This document shows positions 8,386 to 17,174 of a stretch of DNA of 64,000 bases, piece after piece. The stretch comes from Planotetraspora phitsanulokensis (GTDB taxonomy: Bacteria; Actinomycetota; Actinomycetes; Streptosporangiales; Streptosporangiaceae): contig NZ_BOOP01000022.1 of the NCBI RefSeq assembly GCF_016863295.1, positions 124,001-188,000 on the forward strand, given 5' to 3'. The notes below the pieces were generated by a model. That model did not search any database. It was not told the origin of the DNA and worked only from the letters and a program-made list of their open reading frames with translations. Both the position numbers and the translations under genes were made by a program. Within the stretch, counting starts at the first letter, position 1; every line of letters starts with the position of its first letter.

Positions 8386-9711
8386 TCAGGCCCCGGTCAC
8401 CAGCCAGGCCCTGCCGTACGCGCGGGTTCCCAGGGTGATCATGCGCGCCACCATCCACGCGCCGAGTGCGAGCCACAACACGAGTAGGTTCCCCGCGAAC
8501 GCGGCGAACGGCAGGTAGACGAGGGTCGACCACAGCGACGCCCAGGCGAGATAACGCCGGTCGCCGGCTCCGATCAGCACGCCGTCCAGGACGAAGACGA
8601 CGCCCGCGATCGGCTGAAGGAGTGCCACCGGCCACAACACCGCCATCAACTGGGCGCCGACCGCGGCGTCGGCGTCGAACAGCCCGGGGATGGCCGGTCG
8701 CGCCAGGATTACGGCGACGCCGAAAACGACGCCGGACACAATGCCCCACATGACCATGCGTTTGGTGGCCGTCCTCGTGGCCACGACGTCCCCCGCCCCG
8801 AGCGCGCGGCCGGTGATGGCCTGGCCGGCGATGGCGATGGCGTCAAGGGAGAACGCCAGGAACGTCCAGAGCCGGGCCGCGATGGTGTGCGCCTCGATCT
8901 GGTCCTCACCCATCCTCGTGGCGAGCGACGTCGCGACGAGGAGCACGAGTTGGAGGCATGCCGTACGGATGACGAGGGCGAAGCCCGCGGCGCCGGCGGC
9001 TCGCATGCCGGGCAGGTCGGGCCGCAGTGGGGCGCCGTGCCGCCGCGCCGCCCGCACGACGAGCGTGAGGTAGATGGCGGCGGACAGTGTCTGCGCGACC
9101 ACCGTCCCCCATGCGGATCCGGCGATCCCCCACCCCAGACCCAGGACGAACCAGAAGTTCAGCAGTCCGTTGAGCACGAACGAGCCGACCGACACCAGGA
9201 GCGGCGTCCGGGTGTCCTGCATTCCGCGCAGCACACCCGTCCCCGCGAGGACGATCAGCATGCCCGGTGTGCCCAGCAGGCTGACCCGCATGAACGTGAC
9301 GGCCAGCGCGGCGAGCTCTTCCGTCGCTCCGAACAGGTGTACGATAAATGGCGCAAGAGGCCAGCAGGCCACGCTGATCGCCACACCGATGGCGGCCGCC
9401 AGCCAGATGCCGTCGACGCCCTGGCGCATCGCCCGCCGCAGGTCGCCCGCCCCGAGTTGCCGGGCCACGGCGGCGGTGGTGGCGTATGCGAGGAAGACGC
9501 ACAGGCCCACGAGGGCGGTGAGGGCCGCGCTGGCGACACCGAGGGCGCCGAGAGCCGGATCGGGAAGGTGGCCGACGATGATCGAATCGGTGAGCAGGAA
9601 CAGCGGTTCGGCCACGAGTGCCCCGAACGCCGGGACGGCCAGCCGCAGGATCTCCTTGTCGTGGACGCGACCCTGCCGGATGTTTCGGCCCATTCCGGTC
9701 GTAAGTGGCAT
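8386..9711 (-). CDS. MATE family multidrug/cation exporter
   Basis: 441 residues with about twelve membrane segments. The N-terminal part (ILRLAVPAFGALVAEPLFLLTDS, beginning about residue 22) and the repeated half-domain layout match DinF/NorM-type MATE antiporters, which expel drugs using proton or sodium gradients. The frame stays open far upstream, but the extension reads antisense to dnaB and is not coding; the ATG at 9711 has a weak AGG before it, and one at 9693 is an alternative. It converges with the ABC operon, the stops being 11 bases apart. Confidence 0.88.
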   Translation of the reverse strand: MPLTTGMGRNIRQGRVHDKEILRLAVPAFGALVAEPLFLLTDSIIVGHLPDPALGALGVASAALTALVGLCVFLAYATTAAVARQLGAGDLRRAMRQGVDGIWLAAAIGVAISVACWPLAPFIVHLFGATEELAALAVTFMRVSLLGTPGMLIVLAGTGVLRGMQDTRTPLLVSVGSFVLNGLLNFWFVLGLGWGIAGSAWGTVVAQTLSAAIYLTLVVRAARRHGAPLRPDLPGMRAAGAAGFALVIRTACLQLVLLVATSLATRMGEDQIEAHTIAARLWTFLAFSLDAIAIAGQAITGRALGAGDVVATRTATKRMVMWGIVSGVVFGVAVILARPAIPGLFDADAAVGAQLMAVLWPVALLQPIAGVVFVLDGVLIGAGDRRYLAWASLWSTLVYLPFAAFAGNLLVLWLALGAWMVARMITLGTRAYGRAWLVTGA

Positions 9712-9839
9712 GAACCTATTTTGCAACTTACTGGCGTATGCCCAATCGGTATCGGCCGCCGGGGCGGACTTTCTTTCCTCCACAGCCGGTGGACACCAAG
9801 GTCCCTGGTCAGCCGGGGTTTCCTCCGGAGAGATCGTGC

Positions 9840-9916
9840 TCGTCCACAGGCTTGTCCCCAGGGTTCCCACATCTGACCAGCAGAGATCGCACAGGTTGTC
9901 CACAACCTTGTCGACA
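9840..9916 (+). promoter_or_regulatory. Cluster of four DnaA-box-like sites upstream of dnaB
   Basis: In the 300-base gap between the MATE gene and dnaB lie four same-strand 9-mers: TCGTCCACA (9840), TTGTCCCCA (9852), TTGTCCACA (9896) and TTGTCGACA (9908). The third is an exact match to the actinobacterial DnaA box; the others differ at one base. They form two pairs, each with a 12-base start-to-start distance. The exact box also sits in the palindrome GGTTGTCCACAACC (9894-9907). The rest of the gap holds no gene that I can see. Confidence 0.6.
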
Positions 9917-10011
9917 GGTCGAGTTGCCGTCAGGTGGCCGGGGCCGGGAAACTGTCGGACTCGGCCACTACAACTTGGGGATGGTGGGGCCGCTGGGTAG
10001 GGGGTGTGAGA

Positions 10012-11379
10012 ATGAGCGTGATCGACTTCCCGGGCGGTCCCGGGGATTCGGACTCGACGTTCGAGCGGACCCCGCCGAACAACATCGAGGCCGAGCAGTC
10101 CGTGCTCGGCGGCATGTTGTTGTCGAAGGACGCCATCGCAGACGTGGTCGAGGTGCTGCGGTCCGACGACTTCTACCGGCCGGCCCATCAGATCATCTTC
10201 GACGTCATCATCGACCTCTACGGCCGTGGTGAGCCCGCGGACTCCGTAACGGTCCTCGACGACCTGCTCAAGCGGGGTGAGGTCGCCCGCGTCGGCGGCG
10301 GCGCGTACCTGCACACGCTGACGGCGATCGTCCCCACGGCCGCCAACGCCGGCTACTACGCCAAGATCGTGCGAGAGCAGGCGGTGTTGCGGCGCCTGAT
10401 CGAGGCCGGCACCAGGATCGCCTCCTACGGGTACGGCGGGCAGGGTGAGGAGGTCGACGACCTCGTCGACCGCGCCCAGGCCGAGATCTACAAGGTCACC
10501 GAGCGCCGCACGTCGGAGGACTACCTCCCCCTCTCGGAGATCATGCCCGCCGCGCTCGACGAGATCGAGGCGATCGGCAGCCGCGGCGGCCAGATGGTCG
10601 GCGTCCCCACCGGCTTCCAGGACCTCGACGCCCTGACGAACGGCCTGCACCCGGGCCAGATGATCGTCGTGGCGGCTCGACCTGCCATCGGCAAGTCGAC
10701 TCTGGGTTTGGACTTCGCGCGGTCCGCGGCAATCAAGAACGGCATGACCACCGTCATCTTCTCGCTGGAAATGTCGCGCAACGAGATCACGATGCGACTG
10801 CTCTCCGCCGAGGCCCGGGTCGCGCTGCACACCATGCGCTCCGGAATGATGAGCGACGACGACTGGACCCGGATGGCCCGGCGGATGGGGGAGGTCGCCG
10901 AGGCGCCCCTGTTCATCGACGACTCCCCGAACATGTCGATGATGGAGATCCGGGCCAAGTGTCGCCGGCTCAAGCAGCGCAACGATCTCCGCTTCGTGAT
11001 CATCGACTATCTCCAGCTGATGAGCTCGCCCAAGAAGACCGAGAGCCGCCAGCAGGAGGTCTCGGAGCTGTCGCGTGCCCTCAAGCTGCTCGCCAAGGAG
11101 CTCGAGGTCCCGGTCATCGCGATCTCACAGCTCAACCGTGGTCCCGAGCAACGCACCGACAAGCGGCCCCAGGTGTCCGACCTGCGTGAGTCCGGGTCCA
11201 TCGAGCAGGACGCGGACATGGTCATCCTGCTGCACCGGGAAGACGCCTACGAGCGTGAGTCCCCCAGGGCCGGAGAAGCCGACCTGATCGTGGCCAAGCA
11301 CCGTAACGGCCCCACGGCCACGGTCACGGTCGCCTTCCAGGGCCACTACAGCCGTTTCGTCGACATGGCCACCCACTGA
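10012..11379 (+). CDS. dnaB: Replicative DNA helicase DnaB
   Basis: 455 residues from MSVIDFPGGPGDSD; the frame is open earlier but this ATG starts the family-like N-terminus. The DnaB N-terminal domain begins at NNIEAEQSVLGGML (about 22-35), and the RecA-like motor has Walker A ARPAIGKST (about 224-232), the Walker B strand RFVIIDYLQLM and the loop DLRESGSIEQDAD. The hexamer unwinds DNA at the fork. There is no intein, although many actinobacterial dnaB genes carry one. DnaA-box-like sites lie just upstream. Confidence 0.97.
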   Translation: MSVIDFPGGPGDSDSTFERTPPNNIEAEQSVLGGMLLSKDAIADVVEVLRSDDFYRPAHQIIFDVIIDLYGRGEPADSVTVLDDLLKRGEVARVGGGAYLHTLTAIVPTAANAGYYAKIVREQAVLRRLIEAGTRIASYGYGGQGEEVDDLVDRAQAEIYKVTERRTSEDYLPLSEIMPAALDEIEAIGSRGGQMVGVPTGFQDLDALTNGLHPGQMIVVAARPAIGKSTLGLDFARSAAIKNGMTTVIFSLEMSRNEITMRLLSAEARVALHTMRSGMMSDDDWTRMARRMGEVAEAPLFIDDSPNMSMMEIRAKCRRLKQRNDLRFVIIDYLQLMSSPKKTESRQQEVSELSRALKLLAKELEVPVIAISQLNRGPEQRTDKRPQVSDLRESGSIEQDADMVILLHREDAYERESPRAGEADLIVAKHRNGPTATVTVAFQGHYSRFVDMATH

Positions 11380-11517
11380 CCGATAATGCGCAGCACGAGC
11401 TCAGGAGTCCCTACCGCGCTGATCTGTGGTTAGACCGCTACTTTGCGGCTCGCCGTAGCTTCGGGAGTTCTCGGCCATGTAGATAAGACGCCCGAGAGGG
11501 GATGAACGGGCGGGCAT

Positions 11518-12513
11518 TCACGAAATCGGCGTTCTTTGAGGATTCAGGTATCGCCGGGCCGCCACGATCAACTTCCTGCTCGCGACGAACGCGGCCTCCT
11601 TCTTCTCCTGGAGCGTGTCGTCGGGGTCGCCCTGGCGTAGGACCACCCCGAGGATCAGCCGGTCGCGGTCCCCGGAAGTGGGACGGACGGCCCACAGCAG
11701 CGCTCCGCCCGCCGGCGTGCTGGTGCCGGTCTTGAGACCGACTACCCCAGGCAGCCTGAGCAGCTTGTTGGTGTTGACGATCTCGCCCGCGATGCCCGGG
11801 ATGGTGATCTTGGCGGTGGCGACGATGTCACGCAGCACTGGGTTCTTCATGGCCTGCCTGGCCAGCTTGAGCTGATCCACCGCCGTGCTGACCGTAGTGG
11901 GTTCATATCCGCTCGCGCCGGTGTAGGTGGTGTTCTTCATGCCCAGCTTGGCGGCGGCCGCGTTCATCTTTATGGCGAAGGCCCGCTCCGAGCCGGCGTC
12001 CCAGCGGGCCAGCAGACGTGCGGCGTTGTTCCCCGAGGGGATCAGCATCAACTTGAGAAGCTGCCGCTCGGTGAAGCTCTGGCCCTCGGCGATCGGCACC
12101 GTGGACTCCTCTCGGTTGCCTGATTCGATCGCCGCCTGCCGGTCGACCCGGATGGACGGCCCTGCGGCGTTCCTGGCGAGCGGGTGGTCGCGAAGAATCA
12201 CCAGAGCAGTCATCACCTTGGTGACGCTCGCGATCGGCACGGGCCGCTGCTCGCCGTGCACCCTGAGGCTGTCTGCTTGCCCGGTGACCTCGACCGCCGC
12301 CTGTCCCCTCGACGGCCAGGGCAGAGCAGACGGCCGAGGCAGAGCAGACGGCCGGGCCGTCTGCCGGGCCGGGGTGCTCGGCGCCGGCCCGGAGTTCGGC
12401 AACGACGCCGGCTGGGTCTGCGCGCCGCTGTAGACCAGCCAGCCTCCGGCGGCGAGGACGGCGGACACGACGACGCCGAGCACCCGCGTAGTGGGAGAAA
12501 GACGAGACAGCAA
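11518..12513 (-). CDS. D-alanyl-D-alanine carboxypeptidase, peptidase S11 family
   Basis: A penicillin-binding-type serine enzyme that removes the terminal D-alanine of peptidoglycan stem peptides. The TTG at 12513 is chosen because GGAGGTG lies 8 bases upstream; the open frame further upstream overlaps the M15 gene fragment in another frame. From this start it has 331 residues: an N-terminal membrane segment (about 11-30), a Pro/Ala/Ser-rich linker with a short tandem repeat (RPSALPRPSALPWPS), then the catalytic motifs SVTK (S95, K98), SGN (S159) and KTGT (K260). It lies 7 bases after the M15 fragment and probably belongs to the same transcript. Confidence 0.88.
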   Translation of the reverse strand: MLSRLSPTTRVLGVVVSAVLAAGGWLVYSGAQTQPASLPNSGPAPSTPARQTARPSALPRPSALPWPSRGQAAVEVTGQADSLRVHGEQRPVPIASVTKVMTALVILRDHPLARNAAGPSIRVDRQAAIESGNREESTVPIAEGQSFTERQLLKLMLIPSGNNAARLLARWDAGSERAFAIKMNAAAAKLGMKNTTYTGASGYEPTTVSTAVDQLKLARQAMKNPVLRDIVATAKITIPGIAGEIVNTNKLLRLPGVVGLKTGTSTPAGGALLWAVRPTSGDRDRLILGVVLRQGDPDDTLQEKKEAAFVASRKLIVAARRYLNPQRTPIS

Positions 12514-12520
12514 GGGCTGT

Positions 12521-12853
12521 TCACCTCCGGGAGACCGGGGCGCGCTTCTCGCGCCCACCTGGACCGTGCGTAGGGTCGGCGTACATGGGCGGGCAGCTGT
12601 CATCGATGGCTGAGGGGCGCAGTTCGTAGTGCCAGGGTTCGTTGCTGTAGATCTGACACAGCCCGTGCTCGGCGCCGTGCTCGGACAGCCACGCCGTGGC
12701 ATCGAAGGGCCCCATGTCGACCGCGTCCCCCGACACGTGAGCAGACGTGTCCGCGGTGGCCACCCACCGGGCGGCTTCCTGTTCGGATCCGTACTCGGAA
12801 ACCGCCTCACGAAGAGGCTGATTCTGATACTCCGGGGAACGCCCAGATCTCAC
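12521..12853 (-). pseudogene. Truncated M15 (VanY-like) D,D-carboxypeptidase
   Basis: 110 residues from a GTG with no clear ribosome site. They match only the C-terminal two thirds of an M15 carboxypeptidase: SGRSPEYQ, then HVSGDAVDMG (H39, D46) and NEPWHYELRP (E72, H75), so all zinc-site residues are kept. The N-terminal part with the membrane anchor is missing: the frame runs upstream without family sequence until the in-frame stop of the neighbouring M15 gene. It may be a decayed paralogue or a fragment from recombination. It could still be translated, but a soluble truncated product is doubtful. Confidence 0.65.
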
Positions 12854-12964
12854 GCGATCGACAGCCCGGCGCCGAGGTGACGAGGTGCCTCCGCGGCTGG
12901 TTGTGCCGCCATCGGGATCCCGTGCGGCGCTCGGGGCCGCGAGCGCCCCACGGGGTGGGGCGGG

Positions 12965-13687
12965 TCAGTATCCGGGGAGGTGTAGCTGGAACCGTCGGCC
13001 GTCGAGTGTGCCGGTGATCGCCGCGATGACGACTAGCGGGCCGGCGACAAGGATCCCGGGAATCCAACGGGTTGTTGTTCGTGCCGGCTCGCTGTGGCTC
13101 ATGCCTCCAGTCAGCGCAGTGCGGTGTTGCCAGCACCTTACGTAGCCCACGCCGGGGTGGGGTCGTCGTCGTGGTGGCGTGCCGCCGCTGTCTGGGCGGT
13201 GCTCGAAGTGCCACCACTCGTTGTCGTAGATGCGGTAGAGGTCGTAGCGGGCGCCGTGTTCCTCCAGCCAGCGCGCGCCTTCGTGCGGGCGCACGTCCAG
13301 CGCGATGCCCTGGACGTGGTTGGATTCCGCCGGTGGTAGCACGAGCAAGCGTGCCGAGGCCGGGGAACCGGAGCGGCGCACCTCCTCGTCGAACATCCGT
13401 TGTTGGACAAGGGGATCGCGGTATCCCGAGGTGAGGCCGATGAGCTGGCCGTGACGCCAGAGCGCCTCGGTGCGCGCTGCGGTGAACGCCGCCATGGCGT
13501 CGTCGGTGAGCCCGGTGAGGTCCTCGGCCGGGAACCGCATCCCCAACGCCCAGCGGCAGGCCAGTTCGCGGGCGCGGCCGGGACGGCGAACGAACGCCGC
13601 AGGCAGCAGGAGCACGGCGAGCACCAGCGTGATCGCGGCAAACAGCCGGTCACGGGGCCGAGGCGGGATCGTGCGTGGCTCGTTCAT
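12965..13687 (-). CDS. Membrane-anchored M15 D,D-carboxypeptidase, VanY-like
   Basis: 240 residues from MNEPRTIPPR. One membrane helix (about 14-33) is followed by an extracytoplasmic M15B domain: LTSGYRDPLVQQRMF (about 85-99), SNHVQGIALDV (H124, D131) and NEWWHFE (E157, H160), the zinc and catalytic residues of VanY-type enzymes. These cleave the last D-Ala of pentapeptide stems and so remove the glycopeptide target; Nonomuraea VanYn is the known relative. Unusually, there is a second hydrophobic helix at the C-terminus (about 209-227). It is divergent from a VanRS-like two-component system 175 bases away, which suggests control by it. Confidence 0.85.
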   Translation of the reverse strand: MNEPRTIPPRPRDRLFAAITLVLAVLLLPAAFVRRPGRARELACRWALGMRFPAEDLTGLTDDAMAAFTAARTEALWRHGQLIGLTSGYRDPLVQQRMFDEEVRRSGSPASARLLVLPPAESNHVQGIALDVRPHEGARWLEEHGARYDLYRIYDNEWWHFEHRPDSGGTPPRRRPHPGVGYVRCWQHRTALTGGMSHSEPARTTTRWIPGILVAGPLVVIAAITGTLDGRRFQLHLPGY

Positions 13688-13862
13688 GACGAATACGATT
13701 GGCGCCGAATGTGTGCGCGTTGTCCGCCGCATGTCACCGTTTCTCGACGGCGGCGACCGTCGGTGCGACCGTGACACAACCATGACACGGCGCGGACGAG
13801 GCGGGGACACGGCCGGCCGACAGTGGATGGGGTTGACCGGCGGGCGAGTTACGGAGCGTGCT

Positions 13863-14549
13863 GTGATACGCGGCGTGTCGCGAGTGTTGTTGATCGAGGA
13901 TGACCCGGCCGTGCGGGAGGGCCTTGAGCTGGCCCTGACCCGGCATGGGCACCGGGTGCGCGCGGTGGAGTCCGGCGAGCAGGGCCTGGACCGGCTGCGT
14001 ACGGACCTTCCCGACGTCGTCGTGCTCGATCTGATGTTGCCTGGCATGGACGGGTTCGAGGTCTGCCGCCGCATCCGCGCCGTCGGGGAGGTACCGATCA
14101 TCATGCTGACCGCGCGCGGCGACGACATGGACGTGGTGGCCGGGTTGGAGGCGGGCGCTGACGACTACGTGGTCAAGCCGGTGCAGCCCAGGGTTCTCGA
14201 GGCACGCATCGGCGCAGTGCTCCGGCGGATCGGCCGGGACCAGGCGGAGCTGGAGCGGCACGGGGACCTGACCATCGATCGGGCCGGGCTGGTGGTCGCC
14301 AAACGCGGCGTGCCGGTCAGCCTCGCCCCGACCGAGCTGCGCCTGCTGCTCGAGCTCTCCGGCACGCCGGGCCGGGTGCACAGCCGCCAGCAGCTGCTGG
14401 AGTCGGTGTGGGAGCACGGGTATTTCGGCGACTCGCGTCTCGTGGACGCGTGCGTGCAGCGGTTGCGCGCGAAGATCGAGGACGACTCGGCGGCGCCCGT
14501 CTACGTGCAGACGGTGCGTGGGTTCGGGTACCGGTTCGGGCCGGTGTGA
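13863..14549 (+). CDS. OmpR-family response regulator, VanR-like
   Basis: 228 residues. The receiver domain shows the acidic pair (IEDD), the phosphorylated aspartate in VVVLDLMLPGMDG, the TARGDD switch threonine and the VKPVQP lysine; a winged-helix DNA-binding domain follows, ending VQTVRGFGYRFGPV. GTG at 13863 has CGGAG 7 bases before it. The histidine kinase begins 7 bases after its stop. Being divergent from two M15 genes and an S11 gene, it is a good candidate for the activator of a cell-wall stress or glycopeptide response. Confidence 0.9.
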   Translation: MIRGVSRVLLIEDDPAVREGLELALTRHGHRVRAVESGEQGLDRLRTDLPDVVVLDLMLPGMDGFEVCRRIRAVGEVPIIMLTARGDDMDVVAGLEAGADDYVVKPVQPRVLEARIGAVLRRIGRDQAELERHGDLTIDRAGLVVAKRGVPVSLAPTELRLLLELSGTPGRVHSRQQLLESVWEHGYFGDSRLVDACVQRLRAKIEDDSAAPVYVQTVRGFGYRFGPV

Positions 14550-14556
14550 GCCGCCG

Positions 14557-16071
14557 GTGGCACCTCGGCCGAGCCTGGGGCTGCGTGCCCGGCTGTTGTT
14601 CGCTTTCGCACTGCTGTGTGTGGTCACCGCGGCGGCGGTGGCCGGCGGGATCTACGTCCAGGCCCGCAACGACATCCTGCAGCGGGCCCAGGATGCCGCG
14701 GTTCAGGCGATGAGAGGCCGCGTGGAGGAGCTCTTCCCGCTGCGGACCGCGACGCCGGGCCCGGACGAGCTCTCCGACATGGCCGAAACCGTGTCCGACC
14801 AGAGCGGCCTCGCGATCGCCTTCTACAACGGCGTGCACGCGACGGCGGGGAGCCAGAGGCCGCCGGGCCAGAACGCGCCGAATCTGGATCCCGGGGTGAT
14901 TCCACCGCCGCGGCCGGGCCGAAACCCGCCGGTTCTGGATCCCGGGGCGATTCCGCTGTCGCTGCGGGAGAAAGTGGCCGGGGGCGACATCGCGTGGCAA
15001 CGCGTGGTGTGGCAGGGCGAGCCGTACCTGGTCATCGGAGCGCCGGTGGTGATCGTCGAGCAGGACGAGAAGACGCAGGTGTCCGGCATCGAGGTCTACG
15101 CCCTGCACAGCCTGCTTGCCGAAAAGCACAGCATCGACGGGCTCGCCGTGTCCGCCTGGCTCATCGGCGGGGCGGCCCTGGCGTTCGCGGTCGTCCTGGC
15201 GTTGCTGGCCACCCGTGGCGTGCTGCGCCCGGTGCGCGAGCTCGGCCGGGCGGCACGCCTGCTGGGGGAGGGCGAGATGCGGACCAGGATCGCGGTGCGC
15301 GGCTCCGACGAGCTGGCCGACGTGGCACGCACGTTCAACAACACCGCCGCGGAGCTGGAACGGCACGTCAAGCAACTCCGCGAGATGGAGGCCGACGCCC
15401 GCCGGTTCGTGGCCGACGTGTCCCACGAGCTGCGCACCCCGCTGGCCGCGCTCGCCGCGGTCGCCGATGTCCTCGACGAGGAGGCGGCCCGGCTGCCCGA
15501 GCCCGCCGGCAGGGCCGCCAGGCTGGTCAGCCAGGAGACGCTCAACCTCACCGGGCTGGTGAACGACCTCATCGAGATCAGCAGGTTCGACTCCGGCGTC
15601 GCGGCCCTCGCGCTGAACGAGGTCGACGTGGCCGAGCTGGTGCGCGCGACCCTGCGTGCCCGGGGCTGGTCGGAGCTGGTGCACACCGAGCTTCCACCTG
15701 CGGTGACGGCACGGCTGGACCCGCGCCGAGTGGACGTCATCCTCGCGAACCTGGTCGGCAACGCCCTGCGGCACGGCGAGCCACCGGTGTCGGTACGGCT
15801 TTGCGCCGACCCGCACTGGATCGCTCTCGAGGTCCGCGACCACGGACCGGGGCTGGACGAAGCGGTGCTGCTGCACGTGTTCGACCGGTTCTACAAGGCC
15901 AGCGCGGCCAGGGCCAGGTCCGAGGGCAGCGGCCTGGGCCTGGCCATCGCGCGGGAGAACGCGCGCCTGCACCGAGGCGACCTCACCGTCGCCAACGCCC
16001 CGGACGGCGGCGCCATGTTCACGCTGCGCCTGCCACGCTGGGCACACGATCCGGACGGAGGCCCCGAGTGA
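14557..16071 (+). CDS. Sensor histidine kinase, VanS-like
   Basis: 504 residues from the GTG at 14557 (an in-frame GTG at 14518 lies inside the regulator gene). Order: first membrane helix (about 10-30), an extracytoplasmic sensor of about 160 residues with a duplicated proline-rich piece ([13 protein letters not shown] and [10 protein letters not shown]), second membrane helix (about 195-217), HAMP linker, HisKA box [12 protein letters not shown] with the phosphorylated histidine, and an ATPase domain ([25 protein letters not shown]). The sensed signal is unknown; the neighbours point to cell-wall damage or antibiotics. Its stop overlaps the lipoprotein start by four bases. Confidence 0.9.
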   Translation: MAPRPSLGLRARLLFAFALLCVVTAAAVAGGIYVQARNDILQRAQDAAVQAMRGRVEELFPLRTATPGPDELSDMAETVSDQSGLAIAFYNGVHATAGSQRPPGQNAPNLDPGVIPPPRPGRNPPVLDPGAIPLSLREKVAGGDIAWQRVVWQGEPYLVIGAPVVIVEQDEKTQVSGIEVYALHSLLAEKHSIDGLAVSAWLIGGAALAFAVVLALLATRGVLRPVRELGRAARLLGEGEMRTRIAVRGSDELADVARTFNNTAAELERHVKQLREMEADARRFVADVSHELRTPLAALAAVADVLDEEAARLPEPAGRAARLVSQETLNLTGLVNDLIEISRFDSGVAALALNEVDVAELVRATLRARGWSELVHTELPPAVTARLDPRRVDVILANLVGNALRHGEPPVSVRLCADPHWIALEVRDHGPGLDEAVLLHVFDRFYKASAARARSEGSGLGLAIARENARLHRGDLTVANAPDGGAMFTLRLPRWAHDPDGGPE

Positions 16072-16568
16072 GGACCGGGCTCGCCCGCCGCGTGCTCGCC
16101 GCGGGCCTCATATCGCTCGTCGCCGTGGCCGGCTGCGGCGTGCGACCCAGCGACGCCATACCCGCCGGCGACCCGCCGAGCGGAGCCGTCGCACCAACCA
16201 CGACGATCACCCTCTACCTGGTCAAGAACGGCCGACTCAGCGCGGTAACGCGGCCCGTGCCCGGGGCCGGTGGTCGTCCACTGTTCCAAGCGGACACGCT
16301 CGCGCTGCTGGCAGCCGGACCCACCGCGAGGGAACAGGCGCACGGACTCACCACCGACGTCCCGCCCGAAGCCGGCCCGTTCTCGGTGACCGCCAAGCCG
16401 GCCGGCCACTTGGTGGTGACCGTGTCCACTCCGGTCGGCGAACTGTCCACACTGGCCGTCGAGCAGATCGTGTGCACGGCCGCCGCCGCCCCGGCGCCGG
16501 AAAGCCCTGCCCAGGTCACCGTCGTCGGTGCTGGGCAGAGCGTCGGCCCCCGGAACTGCCCGGGGTAA
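16068..16568 (+). CDS. GerMN-domain lipoprotein
   Basis: 166 residues from a GTG overlapping the kinase stop (GTGA). The signal peptide ends in the lipobox VAVAGC (Cys about 22). The remaining domain (about 45-160), with [12 protein letters not shown] and [18 protein letters not shown], fits the GerMN fold found in spore-germination and LpqB-type lipoproteins. In actinobacteria such proteins often accompany sensor kinases and may act as signal partners outside the cell; here that is inference from the tight overlap. Confidence 0.82.
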   Translation: MRTGLARRVLAAGLISLVAVAGCGVRPSDAIPAGDPPSGAVAPTTTITLYLVKNGRLSAVTRPVPGAGGRPLFQADTLALLAAGPTAREQAHGLTTDVPPEAGPFSVTAKPAGHLVVTVSTPVGELSTLAVEQIVCTAAAAPAPESPAQVTVVGAGQSVGPRNCPG

Positions 16569-16605
16569 CCGGCGGCCTCGGGGAACAGCGGTACAGCCGT
16601 TGGCG

Positions 16606-16920
16606 CTAAGGAAGGATCTTGTGCAGAGGCTGTGGGACTCGAAGTGAATTGGAACGAGATCTGGCGTCAGCGGGATCCATCGTGTTCCATTCGCCCACGT
16701 AGCTCTCGCGTCGGGCGCGGGCCGAGCCGAGCAGGTCGAGACAGATGCGACTGGCGACCCTCGTCAGCCGGCCGCCGGGGGATTCGATGGCCTCCCGCTG
16801 CTGCTGGGGCATGGCGTACCAGCGGGCATAGGTCTCCTGGACGACGTCCTCGGCCTCGGCCAGGGATCCGACGAGCCTGTACGCGAGACCGATGAGCTGA
16901 CGCCGCTCGCTCATGATCAC
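16606..16920 (-). pseudogene. Truncated SigJ-like ECF sigma factor
   Basis: 104 residues. About residues 1-79 match the sigma-2 region of SigJ-type factors (LIGLAYRLVGSLAEAEDVVQETYARW, then GGRLTRVASRICLDLLGSAR and YVGEW). After YVGEW the sequence leaves the family and stops within 26 residues; the sigma-4 DNA-binding region and the usual SnoaL-like tail, about 200 residues, are gone. The tail sequence is unlike its neighbours and may mark a recombination junction. Unlikely to be a working sigma factor. Confidence 0.75.
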
Positions 16921-17174
16921 GCTCCGACCCGGATCGGATGTGGTGTTGCGGCTCCCCTGATCGCATCCGTGCTCACCGATTCAACGACACAGCCCCTTCG
17001 AATGTGGGGTCGGCGTCGCCACCGTCTGCCCACCAACGACGCACCTCGGCGACACACCGACCTCACAGTCCGAGGGGCTATCTCGTTGGTAACTACCGAG
17101 ACGCCCGGTTTCACGGCCAGGCGTCCCATCGTGAGCATCTATGACCGCATCATCGCGATCTAAGGAGAGGCGAC

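Noticed and set aside
8386-10830. An 814-codon minus-strand open frame covering the MATE gene and antisense to dnaB
   Set aside because: Only the first 1.3 kb matches a MATE exporter; the upstream extension reads antisense to dnaB and through the DnaA-box gap and has no family sequence.
10012-11379. Intein in dnaB
   Set aside because: The protein has normal length and uninterrupted Walker motifs.
14317-16047. A long minus-strand frame opposite the sensor kinase
   Set aside because: A shadow frame: His/Arg/Gly-rich composition and no domain, while the plus strand encodes a complete kinase.
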